From Polyangium jinanense (lineage in GTDB: Bacteria; Myxococcota; Polyangia; Polyangiales; Polyangiaceae): a DNA stretch of 15,564 bases. Below the pieces are notes generated by a model, which worked only from the letters and a program-made list of their open reading frames with translations, was not told where the DNA came from and searched no databases. Location: NCBI RefSeq assembly GCF_028435365.1, contig NZ_JAGTJJ010000118.1, positions 1-15,564 on the forward strand, in the 5' to 3' direction. This document shows positions 6,311 to 15,532 of the stretch, piece after piece (within the stretch, counting starts at the first letter, position 1; every line of letters starts with the position of its first letter). A program made the translations under genes and the position numbers.

Positions 6311-9300
6311 GTGGAGGCCCTCGCCGAATTTACGATCATTGACACCGTTCGCGTGAGCGATCGGTTCATCTTCCAGCGTGCTGTGCGGGGGGATCAGAAT
6401 CGGACGGTCCTCCTCAAGTACCCTGCGGTCAAGCACCCTTCTCCTGAGACCCTCCGCCAGCTCGAGCATGAGCGGACGCTCGCCCGCGACCTCGACGCGG
6501 GCCTTGTCCTCCACCCGATTGCGCTGACGCGGTGGGCCGAACGCACGGTCCTGGTTTTCGAGGACTTCCGCGGCGTCCCGCTGAGCCACCTCGTCGGCGT
6601 CCCCATGGATGTCGGCCGCTTCCTCCGGATTGCTGAAAAGACTGCGGAGGCGCTCGCTGGGGTGCACGAGCGCCACGTCATCCACAAGGACATCCGGCCG
6701 GATAACATCCTCGTCGACGTCGAGACGGCGCAGGTCAGACTCACCGAGCTCGGGATCGCCTCGCTCCTCCCGCGTGAGTACCAGGAGGCTGATCCGGCGA
6801 GCTCCATCGAGGGATCGTTCCCGTACATGTCGCCGGAGCAGACCGGGCGGATGAACCGGGCCATCGACCACCGGACCGATCTTTACTCCCTCGGCGTCAC
6901 CTTCTACGAAATGCTCACGGGCAACCTGCCTTTTCGCGCCTTCGATCTCCTCGAGTGGGTCCACTGCCACATCGCGGGATCGCCAAGACCGCCGCACGAG
7001 ATTGTGCCTCGGATACCCGGGCCGGTCTCGGCCATCGTGCAAAAGCTCCTCTCCAAGGTCGCGGAGGATCGTTATCAGACGGCCCGCGGGCTCGCCCATG
7101 ACCTCGCGATTTGCCTCGCGCAATGGGATGAGACCGGCGCCATCCTTCCTTTCCCGCTGGGCCGCGAGGACGTCTCGGAGCAATTTCACCTCCCCCAGAA
7201 GCTTTATGGCCGTGACCACGAGAGCCGGACGCTCCTTGCGCATTTCGAGCGCGTCGTGGCGACCGGCGAGCCCGAGCTCGTGCTCGTCTCCGGATATTCG
7301 GGCATTGGCAAGAGCTCGCTGGTCCGCGAGCTCGACATGCCTGTTGCCACGGCGCGCGGGAGCTTTCTCGCCGGCAAGTTCGAGGAGACCGAGCGAGACG
7401 TCCCCTATGCCACCGTCGTCCGGGCCTTCGTCCAGCTCATCCGCCGGGTCCTCACGGAGAGCGAGGAGAAGATCGCCTCCTTTCGCGAGCGGCTCTCGGA
7501 GGCCCTCGGGCCGAATGCCCAGATCCTCGTCGACCTGATCCCGGAGCTTTCGCTCGTCCTCGGCGAGCAGCCCGCCGTTGCGGCGCTGCCCCTCACCGAG
7601 GAGAAAAGCCGCTTCCACATGGTCTTTCGCCGCTTCCTCTCGACCTTCACGGCCGAGGGGCGGCCCCTCCTCCTCTTCCTCGACGACCTGCAATGGGCTG
7701 ACGCCGAAAGCCTCGCGTTGATCCAGGAGATCCTCACCCACCCCGACACGAAGCACCTGCTCCTCGTCGGCGCTTATCGCGACAACGAGGTCACGCCGGC
7801 GCACCCGCTGTCCCTCGTGATCTCGGCGATCCGCACGGCCGGCGCGCGGGTCTCCGACATCGTCCTCGCCCCGCTCACCTCCGAGGACGTGCACCGGATC
7901 GTCGCCGACACGCTCCAGTGCGACGCCGCGCGGGCCCGCCCGCTCTCGGCCCTCGTCGAAGAGAAGACCGGCAACAACCCCTTCTTCGTCCTGCAGTTCC
8001 TCGCCGCGCTCCACGAGCGCGCGCTCATCTCCTTCGATCGGGAGGCGCGCGCGTGGACCTGGGACCTCGGCTCCATCCGGGCCGCGCCGTTCACCGACAA
8101 CGTGGTCGACCTCATGGCCGCCAAGGTCGCTCGGCTCAGCCCCGAGACCCGCGCCACCGTGGTTCAGGCCGCCTGCCTCGGCTGCGAGGTCGACATGGGC
8201 ACGCTCGCCGCCGCGAGCCGCATGTCCGCGCGCGACCTCCACGGCGTCCTCTGGGGCGCGCTTCACGCCGGCCTCATGAGCCGCGTCGGCGACACGTATC
8301 GCTTCCTCCACGATCGGGTGCGGGAGGCTGCTTATCTCCTGATCCCGGAGGACCAGCGGGCCGCGACGCACCTCGCGATCGGCCGCACCCTGCTCGAGGC
8401 GACGCGGCCCGAGGACGTCGAGGCGCGGGTGTTCGAGATTGTCCATCAGTACAACCTCGGCGGCGCCCTCCTCTCCGATGCGGAGGAGCGCGAGCGCCTT
8501 GCCCGCCTCGACCTCGTCGCGGGCCGGCGGGCCCGGGCCTCGACCGCGTACGTGAGTGCCTCAGGCTACCTCGCCGCGGGGGTGCGGATGCTCGGCCCCG
8601 AGCCCTTCCGAGCGCAGCACGCGCTGGCCTACGCTCTGCACTTCGAGCTCGCCACCTGCACCTACCTCCGCGGCGACCTCCCCGGCGCGGCCGAGCTGCT
8701 CTCGACGCTCGCGCCCCACGCCGCGAGCAGGCTGGAAGAGGCGGCGATCCGGCGCCTGGAGGTCGACCTCTACACGAGCATGGACGACCTCGACGAGGCC
8801 GTCGCCCGCGGGCTCCGCGGGCTCTCGCTTTTCGGGATCGTCATCCCGGCGCACCCCACGCGCGCGGAGGTGGAGCGCGAGCGTGAGCGTGTCTTCCACC
8901 TGCTCGGCGACCGGGCCATCGAGGACCTCATCGATCTCCCGGAGATGACCGACCCCGAGATCGCCGCGGCGCAGGACATCCTCGCCGTCCTCTTCGCGCC
9001 GGCCCTGAACACCGATCCCAACCTGTCGATCCTGGTCTACTGCTCGATGGTCAACCAGAGCTTGCGCCACGGCAACTCCGACGCTTCCGCGCTGGCGTAT
9101 GCCTACTTCGGGATGAGCCTCGGTCCGGCGTTCGGGCGGTACCGGGAGGGTCATCGGTTCGGCAAGCTCGGCTACGACCTCATGGAGAGGCGGCGGAGCA
9201 CGGCGTACAAGGCCAAGATCAGTTCGATCTTCGGCGACAACACGCTCTTCTGGACGCATCACCTCAAGGAAAGCCTCCCTTACCTGGACACCGCCTTCCG

Positions 9301-11776
9301 CGCCGCGCTCGAGACCGGCGACGTGACCTTCGCCTGTTATTGCTGCAACCGCATCGTCGTCGACCGGCTCCTCCTCGGCCACCCGCTCGATCAGGTTTCC
9401 GCGGAGGCGGAGCGCCGCCTGTCGTTCACCCGGCGAGCGGGGTTCGACGCCTCGACGCAGGTCATCCTCGACATCCAGGACCTCGTCGACAGCCTGCGCG
9501 GGCGCGCGACGCCGGACGGGCGCGCCCGCGACGAGGCCGCCCGCGACGCCGTCATGGATGGGTATCCCTGGGCGGTCGTCACGTGCTGGCACTACATCAT
9601 GCAGCTCACCGCGCGTGTCTTCGCGGGGGATTTCCGCGGCGCCGTCGCCGCCGCCGAGCGTGCCCGGGCGCTGCTCTGGTCGACGGTGGCCCACGTCCAG
9701 GAGCCCGAGTTCTGGTTCTACGGCGCGCTCGCGCTCGCCGGCCACCACGACGACGCGGACGCCGAAGAGCGCCCGGCGATCCTCGAGGCCCTCCGCGCGC
9801 ACGAGCACAAGCTCGGCGCGTGGGCGGAGGCCTGCCCCGAGAACTTCGGCCACAAGCACGCCCTCTGCGTGGCCGAGCGTGCGCGTGTCGAGGATCGCCC
9901 GCTCGACGCCATGCGCGCCTACGATGACGCGGTACGCGCCGCTCGGCGCCATGGCTACATCCAGAACGAGGCCCTCGCCAACGAGCTCGCGGGTCGCTTC
10001 TACCTCCGCCGCGGCTCGGAGACGAGCGGGGGCGCGTACCTGCGCGAGGCCAGGAACGGGTATGCCGAGTGGGGCGCCCACGCCAAGGTCGCCGAGCTCG
10101 AGCGTCGTCATCCGGGCGTGTTCGACGGCGGCCATGCGCCGCTCGCCGCCGCCCTCGTGCCCCGGCCCGAGCAGCTCGATCTCATGGCCGTGCTCCGGAC
10201 CTCGCAGGCCATCTCCACGGAGATCGATCTCGCGCGCCTCCTCGAGACCTTGATGCGCGCGCTGGTGCAGCGGGCGGGCGCGCAGCGAGGGCTGCTCCTC
10301 CTCGCCCGCGACGACGAGCTCCGCATCGAGGCCGAGGCGTCTTCCGGCCCGGCGGGGGTCGTCGTGCGCGTCGCCGCCCAGAGCCCGACGGCGTCGGCCG
10401 TCCCCGCGTCGATCGTCAACTACGTGCGCCGGAGCCGGGAGACGGTGATCCTCGACGACGCCGCGCAGCCGAGCCTCTTCTCGCGGGATCCCTACCTCGA
10501 ATCCCACGGCTCGAGGGCGATCTTGTGCCTGCCCATCGTGCAGCAGGCCCACGTCATCGGCGTGCTCTACCTCGAGAACGATCTCGTCCCCGGCGCCTTC
10601 ACCCGGGAGCGCCTCATGGTCGTCGAGCTCCTGGCCTCGCAGGCCGCGATCTCCCTGCAGAACGCCATCCTGTACGACGCGCTCCACCGAAGCGAGGCGC
10701 AGCTTCGTGCCGTCGTCGACAACACCACGGCGCTCATCTACGTGAAGGACCTCGAGGGCCGGCACCTGCTCGTCAACCGGCGGCTCGCGGAGGTGATCGG
10801 TCGCGACGACGCCGTCGGCCGGACCAACGAGGAGCTCTTCCCCGCGGACATTGCCGAGAGCCTGAGTCGTAACGACCGGAACGTCCTCGCATCGATGGCG
10901 CCGCTGGAGGTGGAAGAGCCGATGCCTTTCGCGGACGGCCTGCACACCCATCTCTCCGTGAAGGTGCCTCTCCGCGACGCCACGGGCGCCGCGTACGGCG
11001 TGTGCGGGATCTCCACGGACATCACCCAGCGCGTCGAGGCGGAGAAGGAGCGCGAGCGCCTGCTCCACGAGGCCCAGGAGGCGCTTCGGAGCCGCGACGA
11101 GTTCCTCGACATCGCCTCGCACGAGCTGAACACGCCGCTCACCCCGCTCCGGCTGCAGGTGCAGCTCCTGCGCCGGCGCCTCGAGGATCCCGCGCTGTCC
11201 GCGCACCCGAGGCTCCAGGGCTTGCCCCGCCTGCTGGACATCGCGGACCACAGCGTCGAGCGGCTCGAGAAGCTCGTCGGCGAGCTGCTCGACGTCGTCC
11301 GCATCGGCGCCGGCAAGCTTTCGCTGAAGCTCGAGGACGTGGATCTCACCACGCTGGCGCGTGAGGCCGTCGAAGGCCTCCAGCACGAGGTCACGGCCGC
11401 GGGCCTGACGGTCGACCTCGTCGCCTTCGAGCCCGTCGTCGGCCGGTGGGATCGGTTCCGCGTCGAGCAGGTCCTCGTCAACCTGCTGACGAACGCGATC
11501 AAGTACGGCATGGGCAAGCCCATCACCGTCGGCGTGCGCCGCGTGGGCCCGCGGGCCGAGCTCTGGGTGGAGGACCGCGGGATCGGCATTCCCAAGGACG
11601 ATCAGGCCCGGATCTTCGAGCGCTTCGAGCGCGCCGTGTCGAGCCACAGCGTCGGCGGCCTCGGGCTCGGGTTGTTCATCGCCCGTCAGATCGTGGAGGC
11701 CCACGGCGGGACGATCCGCGTGCGGAGCGAGCCCGGGCACGGGGCGACGTTTACGGTCGAGTTGCCGTGCGGGTAG
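6311..11776 (+). CDS. Hybrid Ser/Thr kinase-like / STAND ATPase / GAF-PAS sensor histidine kinase
   Basis: The 1821-residue cytoplasmic sensor has, in order: a protein-kinase-like domain (about 5-275; Lys36, HKDIRPDN at 125-132, MSPEQTGRMNR at 173-183, DLYSLGVTFYE); an AAA/STAND ATPase (about 295-690; Walker A GYSGIGKSS at 328-336, Walker B LLLFLDDLQWAD at 453-464); a helical, TPR-like stretch (about 730-1270); GAF (about 1305-1455); PAS (about 1460-1575); a HisKA dimerisation domain with phosphoacceptor His1604 in IASHELNTPL; and an HATPase domain (N-box Asn1728 in NLLTNAIKYG, DRGIGIP, GGLGLGLFIA). This matches the trifunctional kinase/ATPase/histidine kinase family. The DFG position reads ELG (146-148), unlike the Asp expected. 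The GTG start at 6311 is chosen because the kinase fold begins immediately (MEALAEFTIID); no ATG is near, and the ATG at 6161 lies at the repeat edge. No response regulator is adjacent. Confidence 0.93.
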   Translation: MEALAEFTIIDTVRVSDRFIFQRAVRGDQNRTVLLKYPAVKHPSPETLRQLEHERTLARDLDAGLVLHPIALTRWAERTVLVFEDFRGVPLSHLVGVPMDVGRFLRIAEKTAEALAGVHERHVIHKDIRPDNILVDVETAQVRLTELGIASLLPREYQEADPASSIEGSFPYMSPEQTGRMNRAIDHRTDLYSLGVTFYEMLTGNLPFRAFDLLEWVHCHIAGSPRPPHEIVPRIPGPVSAIVQKLLSKVAEDRYQTARGLAHDLAICLAQWDETGAILPFPLGREDVSEQFHLPQKLYGRDHESRTLLAHFERVVATGEPELVLVSGYSGIGKSSLVRELDMPVATARGSFLAGKFEETERDVPYATVVRAFVQLIRRVLTESEEKIASFRERLSEALGPNAQILVDLIPELSLVLGEQPAVAALPLTEEKSRFHMVFRRFLSTFTAEGRPLLLFLDDLQWADAESLALIQEILTHPDTKHLLLVGAYRDNEVTPAHPLSLVISAIRTAGARVSDIVLAPLTSEDVHRIVADTLQCDAARARPLSALVEEKTGNNPFFVLQFLAALHERALISFDREARAWTWDLGSIRAAPFTDNVVDLMAAKVARLSPETRATVVQAACLGCEVDMGTLAAASRMSARDLHGVLWGALHAGLMSRVGDTYRFLHDRVREAAYLLIPEDQRAATHLAIGRTLLEATRPEDVEARVFEIVHQYNLGGALLSDAEERERLARLDLVAGRRARASTAYVSASGYLAAGVRMLGPEPFRAQHALAYALHFELATCTYLRGDLPGAAELLSTLAPHAASRLEEAAIRRLEVDLYTSMDDLDEAVARGLRGLSLFGIVIPAHPTRAEVERERERVFHLLGDRAIEDLIDLPEMTDPEIAAAQDILAVLFAPALNTDPNLSILVYCSMVNQSLRHGNSDASALAYAYFGMSLGPAFGRYREGHRFGKLGYDLMERRRSTAYKAKISSIFGDNTLFWTHHLKESLPYLDTAFRAALETGDVTFACYCCNRIVVDRLLLGHPLDQVSAEAERRLSFTRRAGFDASTQVILDIQDLVDSLRGRATPDGRARDEAARDAVMDGYPWAVVTCWHYIMQLTARVFAGDFRGAVAAAERARALLWSTVAHVQEPEFWFYGALALAGHHDDADAEERPAILEALRAHEHKLGAWAEACPENFGHKHALCVAERARVEDRPLDAMRAYDDAVRAARRHGYIQNEALANELAGRFYLRRGSETSGGAYLREARNGYAEWGAHAKVAELERRHPGVFDGGHAPLAAALVPRPEQLDLMAVLRTSQAISTEIDLARLLETLMRALVQRAGAQRGLLLLARDDELRIEAEASSGPAGVVVRVAAQSPTASAVPASIVNYVRRSRETVILDDAAQPSLFSRDPYLESHGSRAILCLPIVQQAHVIGVLYLENDLVPGAFTRERLMVVELLASQAAISLQNAILYDALHRSEAQLRAVVDNTTALIYVKDLEGRHLLVNRRLAEVIGRDDAVGRTNEELFPADIAESLSRNDRNVLASMAPLEVEEPMPFADGLHTHLSVKVPLRDATGAAYGVCGISTDITQRVEAEKERERLLHEAQEALRSRDEFLDIASHELNTPLTPLRLQVQLLRRRLEDPALSAHPRLQGLPRLLDIADHSVERLEKLVGELLDVVRIGAGKLSLKLEDVDLTTLAREAVEGLQHEVTAAGLTVDLVAFEPVVGRWDRFRVEQVLVNLLTNAIKYGMGKPITVGVRRVGPRAELWVEDRGIGIPKDDQARIFERFERAVSSHSVGGLGLGLFIARQIVEAHGGTIRVRSEPGHGATFTVELPCG

Positions 11777-11860
11777 GCGTGTCCGCTGCCGCGTCGCGTG
11801 CGCAAAGGGCAGGCGCAGGCCGCACACTCCCAAACGGGCGAGCGCCAGCTCCGGACATCC

Positions 11861-14101
11861 TCAGCGCGGACCCCCCAGCTCCTTGACGAAGAACCGGTGC
11901 ACGTCGTCCTTGTAATACTGGAATGCCGACCCCTTGGGGCTATGTGGCTGTCCGGGCATGATGAGCAGCTCGAAGTGTTTGCCTTCGCGAATCAAGGCCT
12001 CGGCCATGCGCATCGTCGTGGACACGGACGCGTTCACGTCGCTCGTGCCATGCATCATCTTGAGCGCACCGCGCAGGTTTCGCGCGAGCGACACGTTGGA
12101 CCCTGCTTCGTAGCCGGCTCGATTTTCGCTCACGAGACCCAGATTCGGCTCCATGATGACCGCCTCCTCCTCGAGGGCCCCGGGCGCCCCAGCATAACCT
12201 GCCTTGAACAGCTCCGGCGCGGTCAGCATGCCGCGAAGCGCGAAATAGCCGCCCCAGGAGTGGCCGTAGATCCCGACGCGGCTCAGATCCATGTAGGGCC
12301 GCGTGGCGGCCGCCTGCCGCAGTCCGGCGACGTGATCGGGGATCTCGGTCTGTCCCACGCGCCCATAGTTCGCGTCTTGAAAGGCCTTGCTTCGCCCCGG
12401 TGTGCCGCGCGCATCGAGCACCATCACGACGAAGCCCATCTGCGCCAGCGAATTCGCCCACCGCGACTCCTCGGTGCCGACGAAGCTCCAGGGCACGACC
12501 GATATCCACGGACCGGCGTAGATGACGTCGATGACCGGGTAATGCTTTTTCGGATCGAAGTCCCACGGCTTGTGCAGCACGCCATACAGCTGGGTCACGC
12601 CATCGGCAGCCAGGACCGTGAGGGGCTCCGGCGGAGAATAATGCAACTCCGCGAGCGCGGTCGTGTCCGCTTCGGCGTAGCGGAACGGGGCCCCGCCGTC
12701 GGTCGAACCCACGTCCCATACCCGCGGTTGCACGCGCGTGGAATGGCCATCGATGTAGTAGCGCCCCGACGGCGCGAGGGTGATCCGGTGGATGCCGGGG
12801 TCCGGTGACAACCGCTTCAGGTCCCCTCCGGCGAGGCTCGCGCGATAAAGCAGTCGGTCGTAGGGAGCCGCGCTGTCGGCAGAGGCCAGCAGGAAGATCG
12901 CGTCTGCTTTCGGAGCGACGCCGAGCACTCGATGCACGGGAAACGGGCCGCTGGTGACCTGACGCTCGAGTGTCCCCGCGTAATCGTACAGATAGACGTG
13001 CCGAAAGCCGTCGCGCTCGGACATCCACAGGAAGCGCTTGTTGTCCTCGAGCGGAGTGACCTGCAGCGACCACCCGTTCTCCGCAAAGTCGAGCGCACCG
13101 ACGAAGCTGCTCGGTCGGTCCTCACGCAGCACGAGGCGGGTCTTGCCGGCCTCGGGCTCCACCGCCGAGAGTTCCAGCCGCTTGCCATCACGGGACAGAT
13201 GGAGCACGAGCGCTTCGCTGCCATCGGGGCGCCAGCCCGAAAACCAATCGTAGGTCTCCCCGGGCGCGGGCGGAACTTGGGTCACGCGGCCTTTCGCAGG
13301 CTCGACCACGTAGAGCTCCGAACGCCTCAAGGGGGTCCCGACCTTGGAATAGGGCACCATCTTCACCCGCTCGATGCCCGTTTCATATGCGTAATCGACG
13401 ATCGGTATCTTGTGGACGCCGCGCATGTCGTTGCGAAAGACCAGGAGGAACCGACCGTCGGGAGACCACGCCCGCTCGGGGATCTGCCACTCGTAATTCT
13501 CTTCCCCGCGTTGCTCCAGCAGCGTATTGCCATCGCTGCCGACCACGGCGAACCCAGATCCGCGCTGGACCGCGACGGTTCGGCCATCGGAAGACAGGTG
13601 ATGGCTCGCGGACAGCATCAACGCGGCGCGATCGGTCGGGGCGAGGGCCACGACGCGACGATCGGATAGTCCGAGCGCGAACGACCGGTCCTGAAGCTGG
13701 AAGACGATCCTGTGCTGATCGGGAGCGAGCCCGGGAGCGAGCACGAATCCGAGGTTGTCCGGTAGCTGGACCTTCTGCCCGACCACCTGCGAGAGCTGGG
13801 CCGAAAGCGCGTCGCGGGGCAGGACGGGTACCATCGTCCGCTCCTGCGCGTCGACCAGGACCCACGTCCCGCGATGCGGACCGACCGCAGACCAGTACAC
13901 GAATTGATCGCGATCGGGGAGCCATCGCGGCGCGACGAGCGTGTCTCGAATGCGCTCGATGAAGCGGTAATACTTCTCGGCGACATCGAGTCGCGCTTGC
14001 AATGGATCGCCTTGGGCCGTGGCCGTCGTGGGAGGCTGCGTCGCCGTCGTCGTAGGCTGGCAGCCGATGACCGCGATCACGAACACGACGAGCTGTCTCA
14101 T
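11861..14101 (-). CDS. Dipeptidyl-peptidase-IV-like S9 serine peptidase, predicted lipoprotein
   Basis: The 746-residue protein starts MRQLVVFVIAVIGC; Cys14 fits a lipobox, and a Thr/Pro-rich tether (15-30) follows, so it is probably anchored in the cell envelope. Residues about 40-490 form the beta-propeller typical of DPP-IV N-terminal domains (AWSPDGRFLLVFRND at 211-225; SERDGFRHVYLYD at 361-373). The alpha/beta-hydrolase domain (about 495-746) carries the triad Ser615 in GHSWGG, Asp688 in GTSDVN and His720 in PGQPH. Glu200-Glu201 lie near where the double-Glu motif of DPP-IV binds the substrate N-terminus, which suggests, without proving, release of N-terminal dipeptides. The start codon overlaps the stop of the upstream regulator (ATGA), with GGAG nine bases before it. 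It converges on the hybrid kinase gene across 84 bp in which no strong terminator was found. Confidence 0.92.
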   Translation of the reverse strand: MRQLVVFVIAVIGCQPTTTATQPPTTATAQGDPLQARLDVAEKYYRFIERIRDTLVAPRWLPDRDQFVYWSAVGPHRGTWVLVDAQERTMVPVLPRDALSAQLSQVVGQKVQLPDNLGFVLAPGLAPDQHRIVFQLQDRSFALGLSDRRVVALAPTDRAALMLSASHHLSSDGRTVAVQRGSGFAVVGSDGNTLLEQRGEENYEWQIPERAWSPDGRFLLVFRNDMRGVHKIPIVDYAYETGIERVKMVPYSKVGTPLRRSELYVVEPAKGRVTQVPPAPGETYDWFSGWRPDGSEALVLHLSRDGKRLELSAVEPEAGKTRLVLREDRPSSFVGALDFAENGWSLQVTPLEDNKRFLWMSERDGFRHVYLYDYAGTLERQVTSGPFPVHRVLGVAPKADAIFLLASADSAAPYDRLLYRASLAGGDLKRLSPDPGIHRITLAPSGRYYIDGHSTRVQPRVWDVGSTDGGAPFRYAEADTTALAELHYSPPEPLTVLAADGVTQLYGVLHKPWDFDPKKHYPVIDVIYAGPWISVVPWSFVGTEESRWANSLAQMGFVVMVLDARGTPGRSKAFQDANYGRVGQTEIPDHVAGLRQAAATRPYMDLSRVGIYGHSWGGYFALRGMLTAPELFKAGYAGAPGALEEEAVIMEPNLGLVSENRAGYEAGSNVSLARNLRGALKMMHGTSDVNASVSTTMRMAEALIREGKHFELLIMPGQPHSPKGSAFQYYKDDVHRFFVKELGGPR

Positions 14102-15498
14102 GGCATGACACTCCAGGGTGAGGTGGGCGATTCGTCGAGCAGCTTCGCCAGCACCGCGAGGCCCCGCTCGAGCTCGTTGCGAGATCTCGCCGCGCCGAGC
14201 GATACCCGAATGGCGTTGGGCGCGCACCCGGCGCGGGCGGCGAACACGTGCGCCGGCCCGATCAACACGTTCCGCGCGGCTGCCTGCTCCAAAAGCTCCA
14301 GCGCCCGCCGGTGCTCCGGAATCCTCATCCAGAGGAAATACGCGGTGGGATGCGCGAGATACGGATGATTCTTCAATATCTCCGCTGCGATCGTTTGGCG
14401 GGCGGCGGCCTCGCTGCGCCGCGCGTCTCGAATGGCTGCCGCCCTGCCGTCGTGAATCCATTGCGTCGCGATCTCGGCCAGCAAGGGCGAGCCCGACCAG
14501 ACGGTCGCTCCGGCAGCGATCTCGAGGCTGCATCGAGCCTCGAGCGGGGAACGAATGAAGCCGACACGGAGGGCAGGGACCGTCGCCTTCGACAGGCTAC
14601 CGATGTAGTACGTCGTCTCGGGGGCGAGCGCGGAAAGCGGCGGCGGCGCGTCGCAGACGAGCGGAGCGAGCGCGCCGTTCTCGATGATCGTGACCCCATA
14701 CCTGCGGCAGATCGTCACGACCTCCTGCCGACGCTCGAGCGGCATGATCGAGGTGGTCGGGTTGTGGTTCGTCGGGGTGCAATAAAGCACTTTGGCCCCG
14801 CTCGAACGGCATGCCTGCGCGAGCGCATCGGGGATGAGCCCATCCTCATCGACCGCAACGGGATGCGTCGGCAGCCGGAGCCACTGCGCGGCGCCGAGCG
14901 CCCCGGGATAGGTGAGCTCCTCGACGAGCACGCCGGTCGTCGTCGCGAGCGCCGACAGCAAGATCACGGTGGCATGCTGCGCACCGCTGCACACGGTGAT
15001 CTCATCGGGGGACGCGACGACTCCGGTCGACCCGAGCCAGCGCGCGCCAGCGGCCCGTTGCGCCATGGTACCGCCATGCGACTGGTAGCCGCTCAGCGCG
15101 GCGAGGTCCGCGCGTGAGCTCAGCTCAGCGAGTGCAGCGGCGAGCGCGCAATGTCCGAGATCGCCAGACATGATCGGCGCCGCGGTCGGGCCGAGATCGA
15201 TTCGATCCCGGTCGAGCATGGGCGAGTACGCGTTGCGATCGGTGAGATTGTTTACGAATGTACCACTCCCGACCTGGCCACGAACGAGCCCGCGTCGCTC
15301 CGCTTCGGCATACGCGCGGGTGATGGTTCCGAGCGACGCCCCGACCGCGTTCGCGAGCTCGCGGTGCGTGGGAAGTCGGTCGCCTGCGCGCAGCTTGCCG
15401 GCGCTGATGTCGGCCGCGAGCGCGTCGACGATCGCCACGTACAGCGGCCCGCTGGAGCGTCGAAGGCGTGGTTTCCAGGCATGGCTGGGCATGGACAT
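14098..15498 (-). CDS. MocR-type regulator: GntR winged helix fused to aminotransferase-fold domain
   Basis: The 466-residue protein has an N-terminal GntR winged helix-turn-helix (about 12-83; GDRLPTHRELANAVGASLGTITRAY, then GSGTFV) and a fold-type-I aminotransferase domain (about 95-460). Lys304 in SLSKATVPALR is the expected PLP Schiff-base lysine, and TPTNHNPT (241-248) and RVSLG (431-435) are family landmarks. In the strand that usually reads EDD-x-Y, this protein has IIENGALAPL (271-280), so the Asp and Tyr that normally contact the cofactor are not there. It could still bind PLP weakly or sense another ligand. The start at 15498 gives a complete DNA-binding domain; Met3 at 15492 is an alternative. 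It is the first gene of an operon with the S9 peptidase. Confidence 0.9.
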   Translation of the reverse strand: MSMPSHAWKPRLRRSSGPLYVAIVDALAADISAGKLRAGDRLPTHRELANAVGASLGTITRAYAEAERRGLVRGQVGSGTFVNNLTDRNAYSPMLDRDRIDLGPTAAPIMSGDLGHCALAAALAELSSRADLAALSGYQSHGGTMAQRAAGARWLGSTGVVASPDEITVCSGAQHATVILLSALATTTGVLVEELTYPGALGAAQWLRLPTHPVAVDEDGLIPDALAQACRSSGAKVLYCTPTNHNPTTSIMPLERRQEVVTICRRYGVTIIENGALAPLVCDAPPPLSALAPETTYYIGSLSKATVPALRVGFIRSPLEARCSLEIAAGATVWSGSPLLAEIATQWIHDGRAAAIRDARRSEAAARQTIAAEILKNHPYLAHPTAYFLWMRIPEHRRALELLEQAAARNVLIGPAHVFAARAGCAPNAIRVSLGAARSRNELERGLAVLAKLLDESPTSPWSVMP

Positions 15499-15532
15499 GT
15501 ACTAGTGTACTTTCATGAATTGTCATAGTACA
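15498..15532. promoter_or_regulatory. AT-rich dyad overlapping the regulator start, candidate operator
   Basis: TGTACTA at 15498-15504 is the exact inverted partner of TAGTACA at 15526-15532, with 21 bp between them. A perfect palindrome TTCATGAA (15512-15519) sits within half a base of the dyad centre. The segment is strikingly AT-rich for this genome. GntR/MocR proteins commonly bind near their own promoters, so autoregulation by the adjacent protein is inferred. Confidence 0.45.

Noticed and set aside
8561..11833. Long minus-strand frames (829 and 1090 residues) opposite the hybrid kinase
   Set aside because: They are mirror frames produced by strong G/C third-position bias. Their content is Arg/Asp/Glu/Val-rich with no domain, while the plus strand encodes recognisable motifs throughout.
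11777..11860. Terminator in the convergent spacer after the hybrid kinase
   Set aside because: Only a 5-bp stem (TGCGC/GCGCA) with a 9-nt loop and no U-tract was found, too weak to call.
14102..14533. Upstream extension of the S9 peptidase within the regulator gene
   Set aside because: It is Arg-rich and out of frame with the well-supported regulator. The lipoprotein signal and the ATGA overlap fix the start at 14101.
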